A program made the position numbers and the translations under genes. A DNA stretch of 64,000 nt from Marinihelvus sp942491555. Its GTDB lineage: Bacteria; Pseudomonadota; Gammaproteobacteria; Xanthomonadales; SZUA-36. The stretch's first letter is position 1. Every line of letters begins with the position of its first letter. The notes under the pieces were generated by a model. That model ran no database searches and was not told where the DNA came from. It saw only the letters and a program-made list of their open reading frames with translations. The stretch spans positions 496,001 through 560,000 of the forward strand of contig CALOBN010000005.1 in the NCBI GenBank assembly GCA_942491555.1. Direction: 5' to 3'. Positions 55,811 to 64,000 of the stretch are shown one piece after another.

Positions 55811-57934
55811 TCAGGTGCCGTCACCGATCCGCTGGGCACGAAAAGGCTCCGGCTCTACGCCTTCGGGCCGGGCAAGGTCGTTAAAACGCGGATCATCGCG
55901 GAAGAAATCCCACATGGGGTTCAGATACAGTTCCCAGCGGCTGTAGCCCAGCGGCTGGTCGATGCGTGCGGCAATGCGCTCCAGTGCCTCGTCCCGTTCC
56001 CCGGCCCATGCCAGCACGAGGATTTCCCGCTTCTCAGCCCAGCCACCAAACAGGGCGTCTTCACTTGGCGGCAATGTTTCAGCCGCCAGGCGTGCATAGC
56101 GCACAGCCTGCTCGCGATCACCCAGCCACATATGGGCTTCGGCCAGGTTGATGGCGCGTTGCGATTTCGCGATTGCACCCAGGGCTTCCTCCATTTGCGA
56201 AGCGGCCACATATTCCTCAAGGTATTGTCTGGCAGATTCCTCATCACCTTTCAGCGCATAGGCTTTGCCCAGTCGGAACGCCCGGGTTTGGTCAATAACC
56301 GCCAGGAACGGCTGGTCTTCCGCGTTATCTTCGCCTGCAATCATCGCTTCCCAGTTTCGGGTGAAGGGGGCGAGTGTTGAGAAAGTCAGTTGCGAGCGCG
56401 TGCCTTCAGTATCTCCGACCCTGGCGAGTACAGCCTCGGCGCCCTGGATGTCGCCATATTTTTGGATCAGCAGGTCAACCTTGAAATTAATCAAGTCATG
56501 CGATGTTGGGTAGATGGCCATCCAGTGATCCAACAGTGGCTCAAGCCGTTCCCAGTCCATCATGTCCCGCAGGGTTTCAGCCATGGTCGCTGCGGCATAG
56601 CTGTCGAGGGGGTCAAGCTCCAGGGCTTGTTGAAAGGCTCCAATGGCAGCCTCGAACTCGCCCATCCGGCGGAGTGCCAATCCGCGATGGTGGTAGAAGG
56701 AAACTTCTCCGGGCACCAAAGCAATCGCCTGGTCAATTAACGCCAGTGAGCGCTGATAATCCAGGTTGACGCGGTATTCATATTCGGCCTGGGAGGCGAT
56801 CACATAGGGGTTGTCCGGGTCCAGGGCGATTGCCCGGTCAATCGTGTCACGGATGAGTTCCCGCTGCGCCCGGGTATTGTTGAAACCCATCCAGATGCCT
56901 TGCATCTGAATTTCGGCCAGCACCACCCAGGCCTCGGCAAATTCCGGGTCTGCTCGCAGGGCGGTCTGTATAAGCGGTTCGGCACGGTAGAATTTGCTTA
57001 ACTCATAATCGGTCTCGCGCAAAATGTTCTGGGTCCTGACATAAGCTTCCCATGCGGCCAGGCTATCGGTCGGACGATCACTGAGGGACTGGATTTCTTC
57101 GTCTGACACCTCGCCCTTGATGGCCGACACGATCTGTCGGGAAATCTCTGACTGGATATCAAAAATGTTTTCGATGGTCATCTCGCGGTCGAAGGTCTCG
57201 GCCCAAAGGTGCTGGTCTGTTGCCACATCGATGAGCTGAGCGTTGACCCGAATGCGGTCGCCGGCGCGCTGCACGCCTCCTTCAAGAACAATACCCACAC
57301 CCAGGTCGGCGGCGATCTCGGGAATGCGCTTGTTTGTATCGCGATAGGTCATGACCGAGGTGCGGGAAATCACTTTCAGGTTGCCGATTTTGGCCAGTTG
57401 GGTCAGCAGGTCATCGTGAATCCCATCGGTAAAAAACAGGTCTTCCTCGCGCAGGCTGCGGTTGGCGAAGGGCAGCACGGCGATGGCGTTGCGGTCCAGT
57501 GCCGGCTGGTCCGGCTCAGGGGCCGGCGAAACCTCCGGCAGTGATACCTCTTGTGCGATCACAATATCGTCTGCCGCGGAGGGTTCGTCTGTCTTGAAGC
57601 GCGCCTCCCAGATGAAATAGGCCGCTACCAGTACCAGCATGCCGATAATGATCCGGTCCAGCTTGCGGCCGGTTTTTGGTGCCATCGACTGGCTGCGGTC
57701 CACATCCGCATCACGCATCAGGCCTTCAGGCGTCAGTTCAAACGCCCAGGCCATGATCAGGGTGATGGGAAAGCCGATGGCCAGAACCATCAACAAGGTG
57801 CGAAACACCCAGTCCGGCGCGCCGATGTTGTCGATCATCAGGTCGGCGATCTGCAGCAGCAACCAGGCCGCCACGGCGTAGGCAATACCTACGCGAAAGA
57901 CGTTGCGACGTTTGAGTTCTGCGAAGAAACTCAT
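55811..57934 (-). CDS. T18: anchored TolB-like/TPR protein, GDGT subtype
   Basis: A 707-residue member of a distinct three-gene subtype (T18-T20). The TolB-like domain has FANRSLREEDLFFTDGIHDDLLTQLAK, SRTSVMTYRDT and LEGGVQRAGDRIRVNAQLIDV instead of the EEILNALAQ, RTSSF and EGSVRKAG motifs of other members. Helix 3 runs into YFIWEARFK. The anchor is MIDNIGAPDWVF, as in T13 and T17. TPR units run to about 600 (DSYAAATMAETLRDM). The tail is FFRDDPRFNDLARPEGVEPEPFRAQRIGDGT. Its start overlaps the T19 stop (ATGA). Confidence 0.9.
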   Translation of the reverse strand: MSFFAELKRRNVFRVGIAYAVAAWLLLQIADLMIDNIGAPDWVFRTLLMVLAIGFPITLIMAWAFELTPEGLMRDADVDRSQSMAPKTGRKLDRIIIGMLVLVAAYFIWEARFKTDEPSAADDIVIAQEVSLPEVSPAPEPDQPALDRNAIAVLPFANRSLREEDLFFTDGIHDDLLTQLAKIGNLKVISRTSVMTYRDTNKRIPEIAADLGVGIVLEGGVQRAGDRIRVNAQLIDVATDQHLWAETFDREMTIENIFDIQSEISRQIVSAIKGEVSDEEIQSLSDRPTDSLAAWEAYVRTQNILRETDYELSKFYRAEPLIQTALRADPEFAEAWVVLAEIQMQGIWMGFNNTRAQRELIRDTIDRAIALDPDNPYVIASQAEYEYRVNLDYQRSLALIDQAIALVPGEVSFYHHRGLALRRMGEFEAAIGAFQQALELDPLDSYAAATMAETLRDMMDWERLEPLLDHWMAIYPTSHDLINFKVDLLIQKYGDIQGAEAVLARVGDTEGTRSQLTFSTLAPFTRNWEAMIAGEDNAEDQPFLAVIDQTRAFRLGKAYALKGDEESARQYLEEYVAASQMEEALGAIAKSQRAINLAEAHMWLGDREQAVRYARLAAETLPPSEDALFGGWAEKREILVLAWAGERDEALERIAARIDQPLGYSRWELYLNPMWDFFRDDPRFNDLARPEGVEPEPFRAQRIGDGT

Positions 57935-60057
57935 GTGCCATCTCCCAGGCGCTGCGCTCTGAAAGGTTCAGGTTCAACGCCTTCAGGCAGCGCCAGGGCG
58001 TTGAAGCGCGCATCGTCGCGGAAGAAGTCCCAGCGCGGATCCAGGTGCAGCTCCCAGCGGCTGAAGCCCACGGGCTTATCCAGCTTGGCGGCAATGCGCT
58101 CCAGGGCCAGCTCCCGGTCTCCCGTTTTTGCGAATACCCAGGTGAGCCTGTTGTCCACGAGTGTGCCAAACACGTGATCGAGTTCCAGGGGGATAAACTG
58201 CGCCGCGAGCTGACTGTGGCGACGGGCCAGGTCATTTTCGCCGAGCCAGGCATAGGCCTCGGCCAGGTTGGTGTGGCGTAAACCCTGCGCGAGGCGTCCG
58301 GTGCGCTCATTTTCCTGGGTGAACGAGATATAGTCTGTGAAGTAGTCACGCGCCGTTTCAACGTTACCTTTCATCGCGTAAACCCATCCAGCCCGCCAGG
58401 CTGGCACTCTTTCGGTTATTGGAAGAAAGCCCTCGGCGCTTTCATCCACGGCCAGTTCGATGGCCGTGTCCCAGTCGCCACGCATGGCGGCAAGGTCAAT
58501 CTTGGTTAGCAAATGCCGGGAGCCGGAAACATCCTTATTCGACTCGAGAAGTTGCCAGGCCTGTTCGACTTCTCCGCGCCGCCTTAACATGATGCGGGCC
58601 TTGTAAGTCAGGAAGTCAGTGCTGTCCGGTTGTTTACGGAGCCAGGAGTCCACCAGTGATTCAGCCCGGTCAAGGGCGTTCATGATCATCAGGGTTTCGA
58701 CCAGGGTGCTTGCTGCAAAGCTGTTCAGTGGGTCCACTTCAACACTCTTTTCGAAGGCCTGCACGGATTCCTCCCAGCGACCCAGACGCCGCAGGCTCAG
58801 GCCGCGGTCGCGGTGCAGTTTGGAGTAGCCGGGCGTTTGCTTCACCGCCTCGTCAAGCAGCGCGAGTGCGGCCGCGTAGTCCACTTCTACGCGGTAGTAA
58901 TAGTCGGCCCTGTTGGCTCTTACTTCGGGGTTGTCGGGGTCCAGCGCTTCCGCGCGCGCCAGGCTGTCGCGGACGGCCGTTCGTTGTTCCTCGGTATTGG
59001 CGTAGCCAATCCAGATACCCTGCATCTGGATGTTCGCAAGAATGGCCCAGGCCTCGGCGAAATTCGGATCCTGTTCGAGCGCCTCGAGGGCGAAGGGCTC
59101 GGCGCGCTGATATTTTTCAGCACCGTAATCTGGCTCGTTGATAATGGCCCGCGCGTGAAGATAAGCCTCCCAGGCGGCAAGGTTGTCCGTGGGGCGGTCA
59201 GACAGGCGCGCCCGTTCCACATCAGACAGCTCACCTTTGACCGCAGTCACGATCTGCGTGGTGATCTCGGACTGAATATCGAAGATATTGTCGATGGTCA
59301 TCTCGCGGTTGAAAGTTTCCGCCCACAGGTGCTGGTCCGTGGCCACGTCAATCAGCTGCGCGTTGATGCGAATGCGATCGCCGGCCCGCTGCACCCCACC
59401 CTCGAGAATCTTGCCCACGCCCAGCTCGGCGGCGATCTCGGCAATCTTCTTGGTGGTGTCGCGATACTCCATCACCGAGGTTCGCGAAATCACCTTCAGA
59501 TCGCCAATCTTTGCCAGCTGGGTCAGCAGGTCGTCGTGGATGCCATCGGTAAAGAACAGGTCCTCATCGACGTTGCTGCGGTTGGCGAAGGGCAATACGG
59601 CAATGGCGTTCGTGTCGATCGTTGCCTCGACTCTTTCCAACGTTTCGGCAGGCCCTGGCGTGGCAACATCGAGCACTTCAACGACCGCGGTTTCCTGCGG
59701 CGCGGTGTCCTGCGCTTTAAAACGCGACTCCCAGATGAAATAACCCGCAATCATGGCCAGCATGACAATGACCGCGATATTGAGTTTTTGCCCGGTCTGC
59801 TTGGCCACGGACTGGCTGCGGTCCACGTCCTTGTCGCGCTTGATGCCCTCCGGGGTCATTTCAAATGCCCAGGCGAAGATCAGTGCCGGAATAAAGCCGA
59901 TGATCAGCAGCAGGATCACCATCTTGCCGATCTGGGTGTCCAGCTCCAGCAGTTCGGTCAGCACTTCCGTGAGCTGCAGTAGCAGCCAGGCGGCCACCAG
60001 GTAGGCGATGCCCACCTTGACCACGTTGCGGCGCTTCAGCTCGGCAAAAAAACTCAT
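57931..60057 (-). CDS. T19: anchored TolB-like/TPR protein, GDGT subtype
   Basis: A 708-residue close relative of T18 and T20 from helix 3 (YFIWESRFK) to the tail PEGVEPEPFRAQRLGDGT. Its anchor is quite different: LQLTEVLTELLELDTQIGK, with AWAFEM, otherwise found in T16. The cytoplasmic loop is GIKRDKDVDRSQS. Both junctions are ATGA overlaps (60054-60057 with T20, 57931-57934 with T18). The TolB-like motif set is as in T18 (IANRS-type FFTDGIHDDLLTQLAKIGDLK). No linker palindrome; the linker is Val/Glu/Thr-rich. Confidence 0.9.
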   Translation of the reverse strand: MSFFAELKRRNVVKVGIAYLVAAWLLLQLTEVLTELLELDTQIGKMVILLLIIGFIPALIFAWAFEMTPEGIKRDKDVDRSQSVAKQTGQKLNIAVIVMLAMIAGYFIWESRFKAQDTAPQETAVVEVLDVATPGPAETLERVEATIDTNAIAVLPFANRSNVDEDLFFTDGIHDDLLTQLAKIGDLKVISRTSVMEYRDTTKKIAEIAAELGVGKILEGGVQRAGDRIRINAQLIDVATDQHLWAETFNREMTIDNIFDIQSEITTQIVTAVKGELSDVERARLSDRPTDNLAAWEAYLHARAIINEPDYGAEKYQRAEPFALEALEQDPNFAEAWAILANIQMQGIWIGYANTEEQRTAVRDSLARAEALDPDNPEVRANRADYYYRVEVDYAAALALLDEAVKQTPGYSKLHRDRGLSLRRLGRWEESVQAFEKSVEVDPLNSFAASTLVETLMIMNALDRAESLVDSWLRKQPDSTDFLTYKARIMLRRRGEVEQAWQLLESNKDVSGSRHLLTKIDLAAMRGDWDTAIELAVDESAEGFLPITERVPAWRAGWVYAMKGNVETARDYFTDYISFTQENERTGRLAQGLRHTNLAEAYAWLGENDLARRHSQLAAQFIPLELDHVFGTLVDNRLTWVFAKTGDRELALERIAAKLDKPVGFSRWELHLDPRWDFFRDDARFNALALPEGVEPEPFRAQRLGDGT

Positions 60058-62171
60058 GTGCCATCCCCCAGGCGCTGCGCCCTGAAGGGCTCAGGCTCCA
60101 CGCCCTCAGGAAGGGACATCTCGACAAAGCGGGAATCATCCCGAAAAAAGTCCCAGGCCGGATCCAGGTACAGCTCCCAACGGGTATATCCGACGGGCTG
60201 ATCGAGGTGTTCGGCGATGCATTCCAGGGCCCGGTCGCGCTGCCCGGCCATGGCCAGAACCCAGCACTCGTTGCGGTACATGTTCTGGCCGAACATCCAG
60301 TCTTCCTGGAGAGGCAGCAATGCTCCGGCCTCTTCGGCCAATGCCAGCGCCGAGGTTTTATCTCCGAGCATCATTTCAACCTCGGCCAGTTGTGAGAGCC
60401 GAAAGGCATTGCCGGTCCGGCTGCCACTGTCCTCATTCATGAAATTGTCCCGGTATGCTTCCAGGTAGGGTCGGGCCGACTCGATCTTGCCCTGGGTGAA
60501 AAGGCTTCCACCAAGTGAAGCGTTTCTGGTCAAGTGATAGATCGGCAGTCCAACAAAACCTTCCGGCATTTGTTCGGAAATAGCCATCACGGTGTCCCAG
60601 TCCCGGCTGAACCAGGCAATCATGACCGCATCTCCTGCCGCCGCCTGCTGGACGTCCGCAGGCAGGCCGGCGAAGTAGGCGGCAGCCTCCTCGATCTGTC
60701 CCCGGCCGAGAATGAGCAAGGCAACGTTCTGGCTGATGAAATTGGATGAGTCCGGGTAGCGCGGCAGCCACCGATCCAGCTCAAACTCGAGCCGGTCAAA
60801 GGCATTCATGGTGAGCAGGGTTTCCGTGTAGGTCATCGCCGCAAAGCTGTTGAGTGGGTCCAGGGCAAGCGCTTGGAGGAAGATTTCAACAGCTTCCTCC
60901 CAGCGACCCACGCGGCGCAGGGTGGTGGCCAGGTCGTGGAGTGTTTCGGCGTTGCCGGGCTCCAGTTGCCGGGCCTCCTCCAGCAGTTCCAGAGCCCTTT
61001 GATAGTTGAGGTTTACGCGGTATTCATAGTCTGCCCTGGCCCGGATAACGCTGGCGTTGCGCGGCGCCAGGCGCTCAGCCCGTTCCAGTGATTCGCGCGC
61101 CAGTTGGCGCTGCGCATCGGTGTTGGCGTAGCCCATCCAGATGTCCTGCAACTGGATCTCCACGAGCATCGCCCAGGCTTCTGCAAAGTCCGGGTCTGCG
61201 GCGACGGCTTTTTCTGCCCACGGTTTGGCGCGCTGATACTTCGCCCGGCTGTACTCGGCGGTCTGGTTGATAATCGACTTGGCCTGCAGAAACGCTTCCC
61301 AGGCCTCCAGGCTGTCGGTGGGCCGGTCGACAAGTCGCGCGGCTTCCGACTCAGTCAGCTCGCCGCGCACCGCGGTGACGATCTGGCGGGTGATCTCGGT
61401 CTGGATATCAAAAATGTTGTCGATGGTCAGCTCGCGGTCGAAGGTCTCGGCCCACAGGTGCTCGTCGGTTCGCACGTCGATCAACTGGGCGTTGATGCGG
61501 ATACGGTCGCCGGCGCGCTGCACGCCGCCTTCCAGGATGGCGCCGACGCCCAGCTCATTGGCGATATCGCTGATTTTCTTGGTGGTATCCCGATACTCCA
61601 TCACCGAGGTGCGGGAGATCACCTTCAGGTCATCCAGCTTGGCCAGCTGGGTGAGCAGGTCGTCATGAATGCCGTCGGTAAAGAACAGGTCGTCTTCCTT
61701 GTTGCTGCGGTTGGCAAAGGGCAGCACGGCGATGGAGTTGCCCGCGGGAAGGTTCATGGGTTCCTTGACAGCCTGTTCCATGGCGGTTTCGCTCACGACT
61801 GCGCGTTCTTCAGCCGGGCCGCTGACTGTCTGAAAGCGCGACTCCCAGATAAAGTAAGCCGCAATCAGGACCACGCCGGAGATGATCACGTAATCGAGTT
61901 TGCGGCGCGTCTGCGGTGTCACGGATTCAGAGCGGTCGACCTGCGACTCGCGCTTGACCCCGTCCGGGGTCAGCTCAAAGGCCCAGGCGAAAAACAGCGC
62001 AACGGGCAGGCCCAATACGACCAGGACAAACAGGCTCTGGATCACCCAGTTGGGCGCCCCGATCAGGTCCAGCGCAAAGTCCGCCGCCTGCAACAGCACC
62101 CAGCTCATGACGATGTAGGCCACGCCCACACGAAACACGTTGCGTCGCTTCAGCTCTGCGAAAAAGCTCAT
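60054..62171 (-). CDS. T20: anchored TolB-like/TPR protein, GDGT subtype
   Basis: A 705-residue third member of the subtype. The anchor is QAADFALDLIGAPNWVIQ, the type common in T2-T8, so the three neighbours T18-T20 have three different anchors on similar bodies. Helix 3 begins after TRRKLDYVIISGVVL. The TolB-like domain has FANRSNKEDDLFFTDGIHDDL; the TPR region follows (NSFAAMTYTETLLTM, ADPDFAEAWAMLVEIQL). The tail is FRDDSRFVEMSLPEGVEPEPFRAQRLGDGT. The ATG shares its A with the stop of a 63-codon frame upstream (TAATG). It is preceded by the largest gap of the array (187 bases). Confidence 0.9.
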   Translation of the reverse strand: MSFFAELKRRNVFRVGVAYIVMSWVLLQAADFALDLIGAPNWVIQSLFVLVVLGLPVALFFAWAFELTPDGVKRESQVDRSESVTPQTRRKLDYVIISGVVLIAAYFIWESRFQTVSGPAEERAVVSETAMEQAVKEPMNLPAGNSIAVLPFANRSNKEDDLFFTDGIHDDLLTQLAKLDDLKVISRTSVMEYRDTTKKISDIANELGVGAILEGGVQRAGDRIRINAQLIDVRTDEHLWAETFDRELTIDNIFDIQTEITRQIVTAVRGELTESEAARLVDRPTDSLEAWEAFLQAKSIINQTAEYSRAKYQRAKPWAEKAVAADPDFAEAWAMLVEIQLQDIWMGYANTDAQRQLARESLERAERLAPRNASVIRARADYEYRVNLNYQRALELLEEARQLEPGNAETLHDLATTLRRVGRWEEAVEIFLQALALDPLNSFAAMTYTETLLTMNAFDRLEFELDRWLPRYPDSSNFISQNVALLILGRGQIEEAAAYFAGLPADVQQAAAGDAVMIAWFSRDWDTVMAISEQMPEGFVGLPIYHLTRNASLGGSLFTQGKIESARPYLEAYRDNFMNEDSGSRTGNAFRLSQLAEVEMMLGDKTSALALAEEAGALLPLQEDWMFGQNMYRNECWVLAMAGQRDRALECIAEHLDQPVGYTRWELYLDPAWDFFRDDSRFVEMSLPEGVEPEPFRAQRLGDGT

Positions 62172-62362
62172 TAACTATTCCCTGTTGCGGGCCATGCTAG
62201 ACTCCGCGCTGCGTTTGTAAGGGTGGTGACCGGCGTGACTGTCGTGCCAGGCAGCTCGATGCGGGGGTATCGATAATTGCTACTTGTCACGGCAGCCACG
62301 CGGCCACCTGGCAGGCTAGTCCTGCCGAAAAAGGTTTGTCTTTTGTATGCACGCCTGTTCAC
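62171..62362 (-). CDS. Possible 63-aa frame bridging T21 and T20
   Basis: In the 187-base gap a minus-strand frame starts with a GTG overlapping the T21 stop (GTGA, 62359-62362) and ends with TAA overlapping the T20 ATG (TAATG). It encodes a basic, Thr/Pro/Arg-rich peptide with no helix or known motif, and no family similarity. It may be a coupling leader keeping ribosomes on the message between T21 and T20, or chance. Coding evidence is weak. Confidence 0.25.
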   Translation of the reverse strand: MNRRAYKRQTFFGRTSLPGGRVAAVTSSNYRYPRIELPGTTVTPVTTLTNAARSLAWPATGNS

Positions 62363-64000
62363 AGTGCGCGCTCCCCGCGTTCCTGCGCGACCTGCTCGCG
62401 GATCAACTCCGCAGCGGCTTCCATTTCCAGCAGCGTTGCCTGGAAGCTTGGGTCATCCAGGTACGGGACGAACGCCGGTTCACGGCGCAGCCAGGCGGTA
62501 TCAACCCAGCCAAGGTCTTTGCATTCGGTTATCTGTTGCAGCACACGGTCGCGATCGGCTCGTAATGCAGCAGTGATGGCCGCGTACACACACGCATCTG
62601 CGCTCCAGGGCTTGGCTGTGAGCAGCGCACTGACAAAAGCATCCAGTTGATCAACGAGTTCCGTTTTTTCAGGCCCATCGTCCAGCAGGCCGGCCAGGAA
62701 GGCCGTGCTCCGCGCATAAGGCCACTCAGTGATTGCGGGGGAGACTGCGGCAAACTGCTCCTGTACCAGCCTTGCCAGGCGCTGTGCTGTTACCTCATCA
62801 CCGAGTCCAAAATAAAGATAGGCGCTGAACAGTCTGCCGCCTGAGGTCGTGGGGCCCTCGGGGCCGAAGCGCGCCTTGCTCTTCTCGAGAGCAGTTTCAT
62901 AACGACCCGCGTAGAGATTCTTATACTGCTCGGCTAAGAGCGCCCACCTTGAATCATCACCACCCCGCTCGCGCGCCGCTTCGATCCAGTGATTTGCGCC
63001 GTCAATGTCACCAATAAACAGGTGTACTTGAGTCAGCCTCCAGGCGGGGTATACATCGCCCGGGCGGCTATCCCAGGTCCGCTCATACGCCTGAATGGCT
63101 TCCGGGATCATCATGTGTTCCTGGTACATCCCTGCGAGCCCCTCATGCACTCCAGGGTTTTCCGGCGACTCAAGGAGCAGGTCTTTGGCCAGTGCAGAAG
63201 CCTCTTCAAGCCGGTTCGCTCCTGACAGGGCGGCAAGCACAAAATGCTGCAAGGTGCCGGATAGCGGATCCAGCGCCAGGGCGCTACGCGCCAGCTCAAG
63301 CTTGCGTCCGGTTTCAACCGGATTCAGGTTTTGTGACAGGCCCCGCAAGGCCTGTACGTTGGAAGGTTCGATGCTCAGAACCTGCTCATAGAGCTCCGCC
63401 GCTTTGGAGGGGAAACCAAGGTAGTTATAGCGCAACGCCTCGGCGATGAGTGCATCTGCCAGGCCGGGTTCAAGTTGCAGCGCTTTCTGCGCGGCCTGCT
63501 GGCTCAGTTGCATGGCTTCATCAAAGCTGAAGCTGCCGTAGTCCTGGAGAATCAGGTACGCGGAGGCGAGCTGTGCCCAGGCCGGAGCGAAGTCCGGATC
63601 GATCTCGATCACCCGTTCAAAGTAGCCAATCGCCGCGCGCATATTGTCCTCGTTGAACTCGTTCATGCGGTAGCGGCCGAGCAGGTACAGGTCGTAGGCC
63701 TCGAAATCCGTGGTCTGCTCTGCCTGGATAGGACTGTCGTCCTGCCCCAGCAATGGCAGCTTCAGCGCGTCCACGATGGCCCGCGCGATCTCGTCCTGCA
63801 CCTCGAAGATATTGTCCAGCTCGCGGTCGTAGGTTTCCGACCACAGGTGAAAGCCGTCATCGACCTTGATCAGCTGGGCGGTGATGCGGGCCTGGTTGCC
63901 GGAGCGGCGCACCGAGCCCTCCAGCACCGTGGCCACGTTCAGGGCGTTGCCGATCTCGACGATGTCTGCTTCCCCGCCTTTGAATTTGAACGAGGAAGTG
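62359..64000 (-). CDS. T21: TolB-like/TPR protein, 5' end beyond the window
   Basis: Partial, open to the right edge. The visible 547 residues begin inside the TolB-like domain (TSSFKFKGGEADIVEIGNALNVATVLEGSVRRSG), continue through ARITAQLIKVDDGFHLWSETYDRELDNIFEVQDEIA, then about eight TPR units (FAPAWAQLASAYLILQ, VHEGLAGMYQEHMM) and a helical tail (ATLLEMEAAAELIREQ). There is no terminal Cys pair, but DACVYAA and TECKDLG hold Cys. The anchor is presumably just outside the window. It is the most upstream member visible, so the array probably extends beyond 64000. Confidence 0.88.
   Translation of the reverse strand, partial: TSSFKFKGGEADIVEIGNALNVATVLEGSVRRSGNQARITAQLIKVDDGFHLWSETYDRELDNIFEVQDEIARAIVDALKLPLLGQDDSPIQAEQTTDFEAYDLYLLGRYRMNEFNEDNMRAAIGYFERVIEIDPDFAPAWAQLASAYLILQDYGSFSFDEAMQLSQQAAQKALQLEPGLADALIAEALRYNYLGFPSKAAELYEQVLSIEPSNVQALRGLSQNLNPVETGRKLELARSALALDPLSGTLQHFVLAALSGANRLEEASALAKDLLLESPENPGVHEGLAGMYQEHMMIPEAIQAYERTWDSRPGDVYPAWRLTQVHLFIGDIDGANHWIEAARERGGDDSRWALLAEQYKNLYAGRYETALEKSKARFGPEGPTTSGGRLFSAYLYFGLGDEVTAQRLARLVQEQFAAVSPAITEWPYARSTAFLAGLLDDGPEKTELVDQLDAFVSALLTAKPWSADACVYAAITAALRADRDRVLQQITECKDLGWVDTAWLRREPAFVPYLDDPSFQATLLEMEAAAELIREQVAQERGERAL

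Larger units (their letters stand above)
16960..64000 (-). other. Tandem array of 21 anchored TolB-like/TPR paralogues
   Basis: Twenty-one genes (T1 at 16960 to T21 at the edge) in one orientation with gaps of at most 187 bases. Shared layout: basic ELKRRN start, helix 1 (about 15-38), helix 2 (42-66), loop with TPEGIKRE and GRKLDR, helix 3 (95-113), linker to about 140, TolB-like/FlgO-like domain (to about 285) opening with IAVLPF and ending near IQDEIA, then TPR pairs. The Lys/Arg placement predicts cytoplasmic N-terminus and periplasmic TolB-TPR part. In other bacteria this TolB-like plus TPR pair often follows a class III cyclase domain; here the cyclase is replaced by the anchor. Four members carry two modules, six are frameshifted. 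Confidence 0.93.

Noticed and set aside
16960..64000. Adenylate/guanylate cyclase annotation for the array proteins
   Set aside because: Relatives with a TolB-like/TPR body often carry a class III cyclase domain, but none of these 21 has the cyclase metal-binding or substrate motifs; the N-terminus is only membrane helices.
16960..64000. CRISPR array or phage/ICE island explanation for the repetitive region
   Set aside because: The repeats are whole paralogous genes of 1.8-3.6 kb; there are no short spaced repeats, cas genes, integrases, transposases or phage genes in the window.

Overview
The window looks like a chromosomal segment of a GC-rich gammaproteobacterium. Supporting this are a GlnK-AmtB pair behind NtrC and sigma-54 sites, a linked aceB-aceA glyoxylate shunt with an isocitrate lyase of the long (~530 aa) class, the long form of QueF, an AcpH-type ACP phosphodiesterase, and a cytochrome c of the c5 kind. 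The paralogue array resembles families I associate with marine Woeseiales/Chromatiales-type bacteria, but the sequence alone does not fix the genus.

Region 1 (1-16.85 kb) is ordinary housekeeping. In order it holds an alpha/beta hydrolase; AcpH; a lipoprotein ExeM-type nuclease coupled to a membrane-anchored cytochrome c; tRNA-Arg(CCG) with a 179-bp downstream duplication of its 3' end; a Ycf46-like AAA+ ATPase; ApbE; glnK-amtB; a LysR regulator divergent from aceB-aceA; a multi-pass membrane protein whose stop codon lies inside a perfect 22-bp inverted repeat; queF; and a DUF2628 protein.

Region 2 (16.96 kb to the right edge, about 47 kb) is one head-to-tail array of 21 paralogous genes, all on the minus strand and nearly gap-free. 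They are numbered T1 (lowest coordinate) to T21 (cut by the edge); transcription runs T21 to T1. Each protein has a short basic N-terminus, two closely spaced membrane helices, a basic cytoplasmic loop, a third helix, a variable low-complexity linker, a TolB-like/FlgO-like domain (COG5616-type) and a long TPR region with a subtype-specific tail. By the positive-inside rule the TolB-like and TPR parts should be periplasmic. Many junctions are 4-base ATGA/GTGA/TTGA overlaps, so large parts are probably co-transcribed and translationally coupled.

The array is mosaic. Four members (T3, T7, T10, T12) carry two TolB-like/TPR modules, with the same type of front module joined to different back modules. 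Membrane anchors are shuffled relative to the bodies, most clearly in T18-T20. Seven members carry one or two copies of a palindromic repeat inserted in frame in the same linker, each encoding an EKGxxPFS-like peptide. Six members (T8, T9, T10, T13, T15, T17) contain frameshifts, which are either real decay or consensus errors. The function of the array is unknown. A large recombining family of membrane-anchored periplasmic scaffold or receptor proteins is the reading best supported by the sequence.
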